Shown piece by piece: positions 50,123 through 57,816 of a DNA stretch of 64,000 nt; the first letter of the stretch is position 1; each line of letters starts with the position of its first letter. The notes beneath the pieces are model-generated. The model did not search any database. It worked only from the letters and a program-made list of their open reading frames with translations, and was not told where the DNA came from. Made by a program: the position numbers and the translations under genes. The DNA lies in the NCBI RefSeq assembly GCF_000383595.1, contig NZ_KB911581.1, positions 7,523,519 to 7,587,518 on the forward strand, given 5' to 3'. Source of the stretch: Streptomyces bottropensis ATCC 25435. GTDB lineage: Bacteria > Actinomycetota > Actinomycetes > Streptomycetales > Streptomycetaceae.

Positions 50123-52381
50123 CTACAAAACCCGTGGTGCGAGCCGGAAGTCGAGAGCCGTGCACCGCCGGCCCGCGGAGACCGTGCGGACCGCCTGGCC
50201 TATGGCCTTGCGGGAGCCGACGAGGACCACCAGTTTCTTCGCCCTGGTCACCGCCGTATAGAGCAGATTGCGCTGGAGCATCATCCAGGCCCCCGTGGTG
50301 ACGGGGATCACCACGGCCGGGTACTCGCTGCCCTGGGACCGGTGGATCGTCACCGCGTAGGCGTGCGCCAGCTCGTCCAGTTCGTCGAACTCGTACCCCA
50401 CCTCCTCGTCCTCGTCCGTCAGGACCGTCAGCCGCTGGTCGACCGGGTCGAGCGCGGTGACGACGCCGACGGTGCCGTTGAAGACGCCGTTCTCGCCCTT
50501 GTCGTAGTTGTTGCGGATCTGGGTGACCTTGTCGCCCACGCGGAAGACCCGGCCGCCGAACCGCTTCTCGGGCAGGTCGGGGCGGGCCGGGGTGATGGCC
50601 TGCTGGAGCAGGCCGTTGAGGTTGCCCGCGCCCGCCGGGCCGCGGTGCATCGGTGCCAGGACCTGTACGTCCCGGCGCGGGTCGAGCCCGAACCTGGCCG
50701 GAATACGACGGGCCGCCACGTCCACGGTGAGCCGGCCGGCCTCCTCCGTCTCGTCCTCGACGAAGAGGAAGAAGTCCTTCATGCCGTCGGTGACCGGGTG
50801 CTGCCCCGAGTTGATCCGGTGCGCGTTGGTCACCACACCGGACTGCTGGGCCTGGCGGAAGACCTTGGTGAGCCGGACCGCCGGGATCGGGCTGCCGTCG
50901 GCCAGCAGGTCACGCAGGACCTCGCCGGCGCCGACGCTGGGAAGCTGGTCGACGTCTCCGACGAAGAGGATGTGCGCCCCCGGCGCCACCGCCTTCACCA
51001 GCTTGTTGGCCAGCAGGAGGTCCAGCATGGAGGCCTCGTCGACGACCACCAGGTCGGCGTCCAGAGGGCGGTCCCTGTCGTAGGCCGCGTCGCCGCCGGG
51101 CTTCAGCTCCAGCAGGCGGTGGACGGTGGAGGCGTCGGCGCCGGTCAGCTCGGCCAGACGCTTGGCGGCGCGGCCGGTGGGGGCCGCCAGCACGACCTTC
51201 GCCTTCTTGGCGCGGGCCAGCTCCACGATCGAGCGGACGGTGAAGGACTTGCCGCAGCCGGGGCCGCCGGTGAGCACCGCGACCTTCTCGGTCAGGGCGA
51301 GGCGTACGGCCGCCTCCTGCTCGGGGGCCAGCTCCGCGCCCGTACGCCCCCTCAGCCAGCTCAACGCCTTGTCCCAGGCCACGTCGTGGAAGCCGGGCAT
51401 CCGGTCCTCGTCCGTGCGCAGGAGGCGCAGCAGCTGGGCGGAGAGGGAGAGTTCGGCGCGGTGGAAGGGGACCAGGTAGATCGCGGTGACCGGGTCGCCG
51501 CCGTCCTGGCCGGGGACCTTCTCCCGTACGACGCCGGGGTCGCCCGATTCCTCGTCGGGCAGGGCGAGTTCGGCCAGGCACTCGATGACCAGGCCCGTGT
51601 CGACCTGGAGGAGTTTGACCGCGTCGGCGATCAGCCGCTCCTCGGGGAGGTAGCAGTTGCCCTGGTCGGTGGCCTGGGAAAGGGCGTACTGCAGGCCCGC
51701 TTTGACGCGCTCGGGGCTGTCGTGGGGGATGCCGACGGACTGGGCGATCCGGTCGGCGGTGAGGAAGCCGATGCCCCAGACGTCGGACGCCAGACGGTAG
51801 GGCTGGTTCTTCACCACGCCGATCGAGGCGTCGCCGTACTTCTTGTAGATGCGGACCGCGATCGACGTGGACACCTCGACCGTCTGGAGGAAGAGCATGA
51901 CCTCCTTGATCGCCTTCTGCTCCTCCCAGGCGTCGGCGATCTTCTTGGTGCGCTTGGGGCCGAGGCCGGGGACCTCGATGAGACGCTTCGGCTCCTCCTC
52001 GATGATCTGGAGCGTGTCCAGGCCGAAGTGCCGGGTGATCCGGTCGGCGAAGACCGGGCCGATGCCCTTGACCAGGCCCGATCCGAGGTAGCGGCGGATG
52101 CCCTGGACGGTGGCCGGCAGGACGGTGGTGTAGTTCTCCACCGTGAACTGCTTGCCGTACTGCGGATGTGAGCCCCAGCGGCCCTCCATGCGCAGGGACT
52201 CCCCGACCTGGGCGCCGAGCAGCGCGCCGACGACGGTGAGGAGATCGCCACCGCCGCGGCCCGTGTCCACGCGCGCGACCGTGTAGCCGTTGTCCTCGTT
52301 GGCGTACGTGACGCGTTCCAGGACGCCTTCGAGTACGGCCAGCTGCCGTTCGCCCGGGGGGATCCCCGCCTGTTGAGCCAT
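50123..52381 (-). CDS. recD2: RecD2-type SF1B DNA helicase
   Basis: 752 residues from the ATG at 52381; the ribosome-binding site is weak. N-terminal OB-like and helix-hairpin-helix segments (EVPGLGPKRTKKIADAWEEQ) precede the helicase core. The core has Walker A LTGGPGCGKSFTVRS (about 366-380), Walker B VVDEASMLDL and motif VI region TIHRSQGSEYPAVVIPVTTG. RecD2 proteins unwind DNA 5' to 3' without RecBC and take part in repair and fork processing. A partial copy of its 5' end lies at 54682-55014. Confidence 0.92.
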   Translation of the reverse strand: MAQQAGIPPGERQLAVLEGVLERVTYANEDNGYTVARVDTGRGGGDLLTVVGALLGAQVGESLRMEGRWGSHPQYGKQFTVENYTTVLPATVQGIRRYLGSGLVKGIGPVFADRITRHFGLDTLQIIEEEPKRLIEVPGLGPKRTKKIADAWEEQKAIKEVMLFLQTVEVSTSIAVRIYKKYGDASIGVVKNQPYRLASDVWGIGFLTADRIAQSVGIPHDSPERVKAGLQYALSQATDQGNCYLPEERLIADAVKLLQVDTGLVIECLAELALPDEESGDPGVVREKVPGQDGGDPVTAIYLVPFHRAELSLSAQLLRLLRTDEDRMPGFHDVAWDKALSWLRGRTGAELAPEQEAAVRLALTEKVAVLTGGPGCGKSFTVRSIVELARAKKAKVVLAAPTGRAAKRLAELTGADASTVHRLLELKPGGDAAYDRDRPLDADLVVVDEASMLDLLLANKLVKAVAPGAHILFVGDVDQLPSVGAGEVLRDLLADGSPIPAVRLTKVFRQAQQSGVVTNAHRINSGQHPVTDGMKDFFLFVEDETEEAGRLTVDVAARRIPARFGLDPRRDVQVLAPMHRGPAGAGNLNGLLQQAITPARPDLPEKRFGGRVFRVGDKVTQIRNNYDKGENGVFNGTVGVVTALDPVDQRLTVLTDEDEEVGYEFDELDELAHAYAVTIHRSQGSEYPAVVIPVTTGAWMMLQRNLLYTAVTRAKKLVVLVGSRKAIGQAVRTVSAGRRCTALDFRLAPRVL

Positions 52382-52410
52382 GATCCGACGGTACCGGTGG
52401 GGTACGACAG

Positions 52411-52623
52411 CCGGAGGCGGAGCGGGTCTCCTCTTCCCGGGTTCCGGCTCCGCTGTACGTCCCGACTCCGAACTCCCCATGCGGCGCAGCGCATTCCGTT
52501 TTCGTTACTCAGTGGCAAAGTCGTGCACATGTTTGTATGGTGATCGCGGCGTCCGAGACCCTGACCAGGTCATCGGAACACGCGCTGACGCAGAAAGCGG
52601 TGGCGCTTCAATGGGGGTTACCC
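52411..52623. other. Intergenic start of inserted segment
   Basis: No gene is supported. It begins where the two recD2 copies stop matching and contains AT-richer sequence (CACATGTTTGTATGGTGATC near 52526) that could hold a promoter for the secreted protein gene. Confidence 0.4.
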
Positions 52624-52675
52624 ATATGCCGGATTCCGGCATATCTGGCGCGCCGATACGATTTTGGCGCGCCAG
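52624..52675. promoter_or_regulatory. Two adjacent perfect palindromes upstream of secreted protein gene
   Basis: ATATGCCGG-ATT-CCGGCATAT (52624-52644) abuts CTGGCGCGCC-N11-GGCGCGCCAG (52645-52675). Both stems are perfect and the two are back to back, 84 bases before the start at 52759. They could be operator sites, an attenuator or the scar of a small mobile element. Confidence 0.6.
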
Positions 52676-52758
52676 GATATTTCCTCCTGTTCCGAACGGC
52701 TCCGATCACTCGGGTCGGTGGGCGTCCTGTGTTCCATGGAAAACGGGAGGGATCTCTT

Positions 52759-53229
52759 ATGCGTACCCTTGTCCACACTCGCCGGGTCGCCACCATCGGC
52801 GCGGCGCTGCTTTTCACCCTGACCCCGGCCGTCGGATACGCCGCTGACGACGACACGTCCATCGACGAGCCGTCGGGTGTTGTTGCCGCCGTCGCCACCG
52901 ACTGCAATTCCGACGGAACGACCGGCCAGCCCTGGGCGCGGTGCACCAAGCTCGACAACGGGGTGCTGGTCCACTGGAAGAAGACGTACGACACTGGCAC
53001 AAAGGCGCATACCACCTACGAAAAGACCGGCGGTGGCAGTGTCACGCTGCGGCTCGGTTACAGCCGGAACGGCACCGAGCACTGGAGCTCCTACTTCACG
53101 CAGACGAGGGGCCAGACGAAGCAGAAGTCATGGAACTTCGGCGCTCGGAATCAGGAGTGCAAGGCGTCCATCGGTCTCCTGCAGGAGCGGGGGAGCGACA
53201 AGCGTCAGACCCCCATTCAGAAGTGCTGA
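52759..53229 (+). CDS. Small secreted four-cysteine protein, unknown function
   Basis: 156 residues from the ATG at 52759, with GGGAGG eight bases upstream. Signal peptide residues 1-30 (ending VGYAA) are followed by an acidic segment and a compact beta-rich region with TDCNSDG, WARCTKLDNGVLVHWKK, GSVTLRLGYSRNGTEHWSSY, NQECKAS and a C-terminal IQKC. Four cysteines allow two disulfides. I do not recognise the family. An intrinsic terminator follows directly. Codon and base composition are less GC-rich than the neighbours, in keeping with acquisition. Confidence 0.75.
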   Translation: MRTLVHTRRVATIGAALLFTLTPAVGYAADDDTSIDEPSGVVAAVATDCNSDGTTGQPWARCTKLDNGVLVHWKKTYDTGTKAHTTYEKTGGGSVTLRLGYSRNGTEHWSSYFTQTRGQTKQKSWNFGARNQECKASIGLLQERGSDKRQTPIQKC

Positions 53230-53252
53230 CCTGAACCTGTAGGCATTTCGTG

Positions 53253-53284
53253 GCGCCCCCGAGCATTCTCTTGGGGGCGCTTTT
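53253..53284 (+). terminator. Intrinsic terminator
   Basis: GCGCCCCC (53253-53260) pairs with GGGGGCGC (53273-53280), extended by three pairs including one G-U, with a six-base loop and TTTT directly after. Confidence 0.85.
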
Positions 53285-53314
53285 CCAGGCAACAAGCCGA
53301 GAAAGAGCAAGGAT

Positions 53315-54664
53315 GTGTTTGCTGCCGCCTTCCACAACCACACCTGGCTCTTGGTCGGACTCACTCTCATCGCCATCGCCGTAGGAGTGGTCGCGTGGGC
53401 CGTCGCGCGTCGGCGCCGAACTGCCCATGCTCTCTGGTGGTTGCCGCTCGGGTTTTGCCTGACCGAAATTCTCGGTGTCACCCTTACGCTGCAGAGTGGT
53501 GAACGCAGGCCGGCCGAGTGTGTGATCAACCATGAGATCACCGAGCCGCTGTACACCACGCAGGGTCTGTGGAACCTGGCGGTTTTCGTCCCGCTCGGGC
53601 TGTTCGGTGTTCTGGCTCTGCGGCGTCCCCTTCCCGTACTGGCCGGTGCCCTGACTCTGCCTTGCCTGATCGAACTCACCCAAGCCCTGGCCCCGTTCGG
53701 GGGCGGAATATGTCGCAGCACGGATGTGGAGATGAGCGTCGGCGGCAGCGTGCTCGGCCTGGTCGGTGGGCTCGCGCTGACGCGAGGTCATGTCGCGTGG
53801 CGTTCATGGGCCAGGCGCACGCTGGTGGTTGCCGGGGCACTGGGCGTGGCCGGGTCGGCCGTCTTCCAGGCCGCGATAACTCCCTACAGCGTTGACGGTT
53901 CCAGTGCCCGGAATGTGCACGATGACGAGCGCGAAGCCGCCGAGCGCGCCATACGCCAGGCGTTCGGCGACCGGTACCAGGTCGGCGCCGTGCAGGTGAG
54001 CCCTGGTATCGACGGCCACGACGGCTCGCTGTCCATCCAGTTGACGGGCGGACACACCGGCCAGTTGATGTGGCCTGGTGGCCGTCAACTGAGCGTGAGC
54101 CTTGAGAATTCCAGCCGCCCGACACAGGCGAGCTTCCCCGTCCAAGGTTCCGTGACGCCTCACGACGCCCGAAGTGCCTACCGCGTGGCCCGTACGTACA
54201 TGAAGGCGCACTACCCATGGGCCGAGGCGGCCTCCTGGCGCGACACGGTATCCGTGGGTGCCGGGGCCGAGTTCGGGTGGCTCACGTCCTGGCGGTTCAA
54301 GGAACGCGGGGTGGTGATGCCGCGCAGCCTCGACGTGCAGATCAATCGGGCCGGACGCGTCTCTCAGTTGTTGGTCGACTTCGGACCCAAGCACGTGAAG
54401 CTCCCTGCCGAACTGATCCCGGCCAAGCGAGTCGAGGAGATCGTCAGGACGGAAGACGCCAAGCACGGGGGAAAACCCGGCGCGCTCCGGATCCAGGCAG
54501 ACGTTCTGAAAGCCGACCGCCTCAAGGGCGGGCATGGCCCTTGGCGCGTCCTGTGGTCCGTGAGCGTCACCGACACCCAGTGCACACCCGACCGGGACGG
54601 TGCCGGCTGTGAACCGTCGCAGGTGATCGTCGACGCCGGTACCGGCGAGATCTACGCCGAGTAA
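53315..54664 (+). CDS. VanZ-like membrane protein with large C-terminal extracytoplasmic domain
   Basis: 449 residues from a GTG at 53315. Residues 1-165 hold five hydrophobic segments with VanZ-family features: LWWLPLGFCLTEILGVTLTL, LWNLAVFVPLGLFGVLAL, PCLIELTQALAPFGGGICRS and VEMSVGGSVLGLVGG. A sixth helix (about 174-192) leads to a roughly 255-residue domain with a PepSY-like look (HYPWAEAASWRDTVSVGAG, QVIVDAGTGEIYAE at the end). VanZ proteins alter glycopeptide sensitivity by an unclear mechanism. It sits in the inserted segment beside the secreted protein gene and ends 17 bases before the recD2 remnant. Confidence 0.78.
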   Translation: MFAAAFHNHTWLLVGLTLIAIAVGVVAWAVARRRRTAHALWWLPLGFCLTEILGVTLTLQSGERRPAECVINHEITEPLYTTQGLWNLAVFVPLGLFGVLALRRPLPVLAGALTLPCLIELTQALAPFGGGICRSTDVEMSVGGSVLGLVGGLALTRGHVAWRSWARRTLVVAGALGVAGSAVFQAAITPYSVDGSSARNVHDDEREAAERAIRQAFGDRYQVGAVQVSPGIDGHDGSLSIQLTGGHTGQLMWPGGRQLSVSLENSSRPTQASFPVQGSVTPHDARSAYRVARTYMKAHYPWAEAASWRDTVSVGAGAEFGWLTSWRFKERGVVMPRSLDVQINRAGRVSQLLVDFGPKHVKLPAELIPAKRVEEIVRTEDAKHGGKPGALRIQADVLKADRLKGGHGPWRVLWSVSVTDTQCTPDRDGAGCEPSQVIVDAGTGEIYAE

Positions 54665-54681
54665 GCCGCCGCGCGCCCGCC

Positions 54682-54985
54682 GATGCCGACGGACTGGGCG
54701 ATCCGGTCGGCGGTGAGGAAGCCGATGCCCCAGACGTCGGACGCCAGACGGTAGGGCTGGTTCTTCACCACGCCGATCGAGGCGTCGCCGTACTTCTTGT
54801 AGATGCGGACCGCGATCGACGTGGACACCTCGACCGTCTGGAGGAAGAGCATGACCTCCTTGATCGCCTTCTGCTCCTCCCAGGCGTCGGCGATCTTCTT
54901 GGTGCGCTTGCGTGACGCGTTCCAGGACGCCTTCGAGTACGGCGAGACCTCGTCCGCCCGGGGCATTTCCCGCCTGCTGAGCCAT
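54682..54985 (-). pseudogene. Partial copy of recD2 5' end
   Basis: The copy begins with the recD2-like start (MAQQAGNAPGGRGLAVLEGV), loses 350 bases and continues out of frame. In the other frame the segment TKKIADAWEEQKAIKEVMLF through FLTADRIAQSVGI is identical to RecD2. The deletion is not a multiple of three, so no functional protein can result. The homology ends near 54682 on the left and 55014 upstream of the start. Confidence 0.92.
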
Positions 54986-55080
54986 GATCCGACGGTACCG
55001 GTGGGGTACGACAGAGGTGGCGGATCGGCCGTGGGAACGGGACTGGCGCCTCGGCGGTACCTGGCCGGAGCCGTCGGCTC

Positions 55081-55404
55081 CTACCCGACCTTGCGCAGTT
55101 CCCCGTCTCCGAAGACCGCGACCATGACGAGGTTTCCGCCCAGCGCCTCGACGTACCTCGCCACGACGTCCGTTCCAGAGACCTGGCCGCTCTCGATCTG
55201 CGAGACCCTTCCCTTGGTCACGCCCATCCGCTCGGCCACCTGGGCCTGGGTGATCCCGCGTTCCTGGCGCATGTCGGCCAACCGCCAGGCACGAGCCTCG
55301 GCGAGCATGCTCCGGGCGCCTTCGAGGAACGCGTCCCGGCCGCCGGCCAGTTCCTCCGCCCGTTCACGATGCCCGCTCGCCGACCATGTGACGTGTCCGC
55401 TCAC
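55081..55404 (-). CDS. HigA-like XRE antitoxin
   Basis: 107 residues from a GTG at 55404 overlapping the toxin stop (GTGA). A helical N-terminal segment precedes an HTH (LADMRQERGITQAQVAERMG, VTKGRVSQIESG), then a short C-terminal strand region (LGGNLVMVAVFGDG). Such antitoxins bind their toxin and repress their own operon. Toxin-first order is typical of HigBA. Confidence 0.88.
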   Translation of the reverse strand: MSGHVTWSASGHRERAEELAGGRDAFLEGARSMLAEARAWRLADMRQERGITQAQVAERMGVTKGRVSQIESGQVSGTDVVARYVEALGGNLVMVAVFGDGELRKVG

Positions 55405-55781
55405 TTCCCCGACTCCTTCTTCCGATCAGCGACGTACTCGGCATACCGGCGCTCGGCCAGCGGAATGGCCTCGTCGTACCACGCCTTCCAGTTTCCGGCC
55501 TTGTCTCCGGCCACCAGCAGGATCGCGGAGCGCCACGGGTCGAACACGAACAGGACACGCACCTCGCTCCGGCCGGAGGACCCAGGACGCAGCTCCTTGA
55601 GGTTGTGCAGCGCTGATCCCTTGACCCGGTCCACCAGGGGACGCCCCTCAGCAGGTCCATGGCAGGCGAGAATCCAGATCGCCTGGTTCACGAGCACGTA
55701 CGAGTCGGCGTCGGACTTCTCCAGATCGTGCAGCCACTGATCCACCTCGTGCGTCAGGTAGACGTCCCACTGCTCTTCCAC
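55401..55781 (-). CDS. HigB/Gp49-like (RelE superfamily) toxin
   Basis: 126 residues from the GTG at 55781 (AAAGGG upstream). It has HEVDQWLHDLEKSDADSYVL, LVDRVKGSALHNLKELRPGS, SEVRVLFVFDPWRSAILLVA and KAGNWKAWYDEAIPLAERRY. The strand order and the KEL..R...RV.F.FDP core fit the DUF891/Gp49 group of RelE-type mRNA interferases. It is co-translated with the antitoxin and preceded by a palindrome. Confidence 0.88.
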   Translation of the reverse strand: MEEQWDVYLTHEVDQWLHDLEKSDADSYVLVNQAIWILACHGPAEGRPLVDRVKGSALHNLKELRPGSSGRSEVRVLFVFDPWRSAILLVAGDKAGNWKAWYDEAIPLAERRYAEYVADRKKESGK

Positions 55782-55801
55782 CTCCTTCGACCCTTTCGCG
55801 A

Positions 55802-55819
55802 GTTTAGCATTCACTAAAC
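55802..55819 (-). promoter_or_regulatory. Operator palindrome of toxin-antitoxin operon
   Basis: GTTTAG-N6-CTAAAC (55802-55819) is an exact inverted repeat 20 bases upstream of the toxin start, in an AT-rich patch. It is a likely binding site for the HigA-like antitoxin. Confidence 0.65.
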
Positions 55820-55924
55820 ACAGTCGAATGGTCGAGAGGCGGCGAACGCGGAGGCGTTCACTCGTACGAGCCAGCGTCTGCGGCGACATGACCCCGACCA
55901 GGAAACTCCCCCGGGATGGGGCAT

Positions 55925-56122
55925 TCACCGCTCGGTGGGCCTCTTGAGGGCTTCGAGGAAGGAGGTGAAGGCGGGGGTGGAGAAGGTGAGGGTGGCGCGG
56001 GACGGGGTTTTGGAGTCGCGGACGGCTATGTGGGTGGGGGTGGGGGCTATCTCGACGCACTCGTTGCCGTCTCCGGGGCCCGAGTAGGACGACTTCCGCC
56101 AGGTGCCCATGGGGTTCCTCAC
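55925..56122 (-). CDS. DUF397 protein
   Basis: 65 residues from the GTG at 56122 overlapping the stop of the XRE gene. The DUF397 hallmarks are WRKSSYSGPGDGNECVEIA and HIAVRDSKTP, with FTSFLEAL at the end. In Streptomyces these small proteins sit next to XRE/DUF5753 regulators and are thought to act with them, as in the whiJ locus of S. coelicolor. Confidence 0.92.
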   Translation of the reverse strand: MRNPMGTWRKSSYSGPGDGNECVEIAPTPTHIAVRDSKTPSRATLTFSTPAFTSFLEALKRPTER

Positions 56123-56949
56123 AGTTGTTTCGCCAGTGCGTGGATGAAATCGCGCGACTGTCCGGGGTCGAGTGCCACGTCCTCCACTTTACGAAAGCTC
56201 GTTCGGTAGATGGTGAGCTGGGCGTCGGAGTCGATGAAGGCCGAGCCGTGAAGCGCGTCGCGGACCACCGTGTCCAGCCTGGGCAAGGGGCCGCCAACGT
56301 ACGTCATCGTGCCCGCCGCACTGGCGAAGCCGTCCAGGTCGAAGGGGATGACGCGCACGGTGATGTGATCCGCTTCGGACAACTCGACGAGGCGGGCCAG
56401 CTGGGCTCTTGAGGTGCCACGATCACCGACCCGGATCCGGAGTGCCGCTTCATGGATCACCGCCTCGTACGGGATGGTGAAGCGCTGGCGCGCCCTTCGA
56501 TGCTGGATGCGCAACTCGACCTCCTCGGCGGTGAGTTCCGGGAGCCTGGACGAGAACACGGCATGCGAGTAGGCCTCGGTCTGCAAGAGACCCGGCACGT
56601 AGAGGATCGCCACGTGACGGAGGAACCGCGCGTGGTGTTCCAGTTCGCTGAGATCCAGGAACGGCGTGGGCAGCGATCCCCGGTACTCCTCCCACCAGCC
56701 GCGTGTGCGATCGGTGGCCATCGCCACCAGGGCATCGACGAACACCCCGTCCGTGCAGGCGTAGTGCGATGCCAGGCGCCGCAGTCGCTGCTCGCTCACC
56801 CCCGCCAGCGCGGACTCGATGTGGGTGATCTGCGCGGGACTCACCCCGAGCAGTGACGCTGCTTGACGTGACGTCAGCCCCGCCGCCTCACGCAATCGAC
56901 GCAGTTCAGTGGCCAGACGCGACTGACGCGCAGTCGGTTCACGCCGCAA
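56119..56949 (-). CDS. XRE regulator with DUF5753 domain (WhiJ-like)
   Basis: 276 residues from a TTG at 56949 with AGGAG five bases upstream; no better in-frame start exists. The HTH is at about 9-60 (RLATELRRLREAAGLTSRQA, SLLGVSPAQITHIESALAGV). DUF5753 follows with YVPGLLQTEAYSHAVF, FTIPYEAVIHEAALRIRVGD and ITVRVIPFDLDGF. It is co-transcribed with DUF397 and divergent from the HATPase gene. Such trios affect differentiation or antibiotic production. Confidence 0.9.
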   Translation of the reverse strand: MRREPTARQSRLATELRRLREAAGLTSRQAASLLGVSPAQITHIESALAGVSEQRLRRLASHYACTDGVFVDALVAMATDRTRGWWEEYRGSLPTPFLDLSELEHHARFLRHVAILYVPGLLQTEAYSHAVFSSRLPELTAEEVELRIQHRRARQRFTIPYEAVIHEAALRIRVGDRGTSRAQLARLVELSEADHITVRVIPFDLDGFASAAGTMTYVGGPLPRLDTVVRDALHGSAFIDSDAQLTIYRTSFRKVEDVALDPGQSRDFIHALAKQL

Positions 56950-56994
56950 GGCATCTCCTCTCGTTCGGGGTCAGGTTACGCGATCAGGTTGCTG

Positions 56995-57006
56995 AATCTA
57001 TAGATT
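56995..57006. promoter_or_regulatory. Perfect AT-rich palindrome between divergent WhiJ-like genes
   Basis: AATCTATAGATT is a perfect 12-base palindrome, 46 bases upstream of the XRE start and 122 before the HATPase start. TCTA-N6-TAGA overlaps it on the right. It is a candidate operator for the XRE regulator. Confidence 0.5.
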
Positions 57007-57127
57007 TAGACCTACTGTCAGTGACGCAACGAACACGCTACGGAAGCGCACCGTCCCGCCACGAACGGCCGGGTCGGCAATGCCACCGTGCCCGAAATCC
57101 CCCCTCACCCCTCGGAGTTGACGACCC

Positions 57128-57532
57128 ATGCCCGAAACCTGGGACTACACCCTCCAGATCCCCAACGACCTCAGAGCCGTGACCGTCTGCCGCCGCACCC
57201 TGCGGCTGATCCTCACCATGCACGGGCTCCTCGGGCTGGTGGACACGGCGGAGCTGCTCGCCACGGAGTTGATCTCCAACGCCGTACGGCACACGAAGGG
57301 ACCCGCCGCGCTGCGGGTGCGGCGGTCCCCGGAGGGGGTGGTGTGGATCGGGGCGTGGGACGCCGACCCCGAACCCCCGCGACCGCCGGAGCCGTTGGAC
57401 GCGGTGGGCGAGCGGGAGGACGGGCGGGGGTTGGGGCTCGTCGTGGCGTGCACGCCGCACTGGGGATGGATGCCGTCGGCCCGGTTCGGCGAGCGGGGCA
57501 AGTACGTGTGGTGCGAGCTGGCCTCGGCGTAG
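57128..57532 (+). CDS. RsbW-like HATPase (anti-sigma-type regulator)
   Basis: 134 residues. It has the GHKL fold with N-box ELLATELISNAVRHT, G1 box GAWDADPEPP and G2 box EDGRGLGLVVACTPHWGW. Proteins of this kind bind ATP and can act as anti-sigma or partner kinases. The gene is divergent from the XRE/DUF397 pair, completing the trio seen at abaA/whiJ-type loci. Confidence 0.88.
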   Translation: MPETWDYTLQIPNDLRAVTVCRRTLRLILTMHGLLGLVDTAELLATELISNAVRHTKGPAALRVRRSPEGVVWIGAWDADPEPPRPPEPLDAVGEREDGRGLGLVVACTPHWGWMPSARFGERGKYVWCELASA

Positions 57533-57758
57533 GCAGCCGTGTTCGATCACGAGGTGCCGCCCGGCCGGGCGAGCGGAGTCCCGCCGACGGGAACCCGCCG
57601 TTCCACCTTCATTTCCGCGACACACCAGCTGCGTCCGGAAGGCCAACGGCTCGTCGGCTCCTACGCGCCATGCCCTTCGGCCGCCGTGAGGAGTGCAGCT
57701 CCCGTTCACCGCTCAGTCACGATTGGATTTCAGCCATCGCCACCCCCTTGCTCCAAGC

Positions 57759-57798
57759 CGTGTAATCGATTCCAATCCTCCTCGTGTAATCGATTCCA
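57759..57798. promoter_or_regulatory. Twin LacI-type operators of ribose operon
   Basis: CGTGTAATCGATTCCA occurs at 57759-57774 and 57783-57798, exactly 24 bases apart. The core TGTAATCGATTCCA is one base off a perfect LacI/GalR-type palindrome with the central CG. The second copy ends 18 bases before the lacI-type ATG and abuts its ribosome-binding site, so the regulator should repress itself and the operon. Confidence 0.8.
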
Positions 57799-57816
57799 CG
57801 AGGAGGTGGAGCGGCG

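Larger units (their letters stand above)
51728..55014. repeat. Direct duplication of recD2 5' segments flanking an insertion
   Basis: Block A (51728-51956) recurs at 54682-54910; I compared all 229 bases by eye and found no difference. Block B (52307-52410) recurs at 54911-55014 but is diverged, with about 15 changes clustered around codons 3-14. The copy lacks the 350 bases between the blocks. The DNA between the duplicated segments (52411-54681) carries two genes not related to recD2. Confidence 0.92.

Noticed and set aside
48407..52171. A very long plus-strand open frame of more than 1200 codons
   Set aside because: It lies antisense to gltA and recD2, whose proteins have clear motifs. 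Long antisense frames are expected in GC-rich DNA with strong third-position bias.
51728..55014. Insertion sequence or integrative element carrying recD2 as target site
   Set aside because: No transposase or integrase is encoded between the copies, and the duplication is far longer than a target-site repeat.
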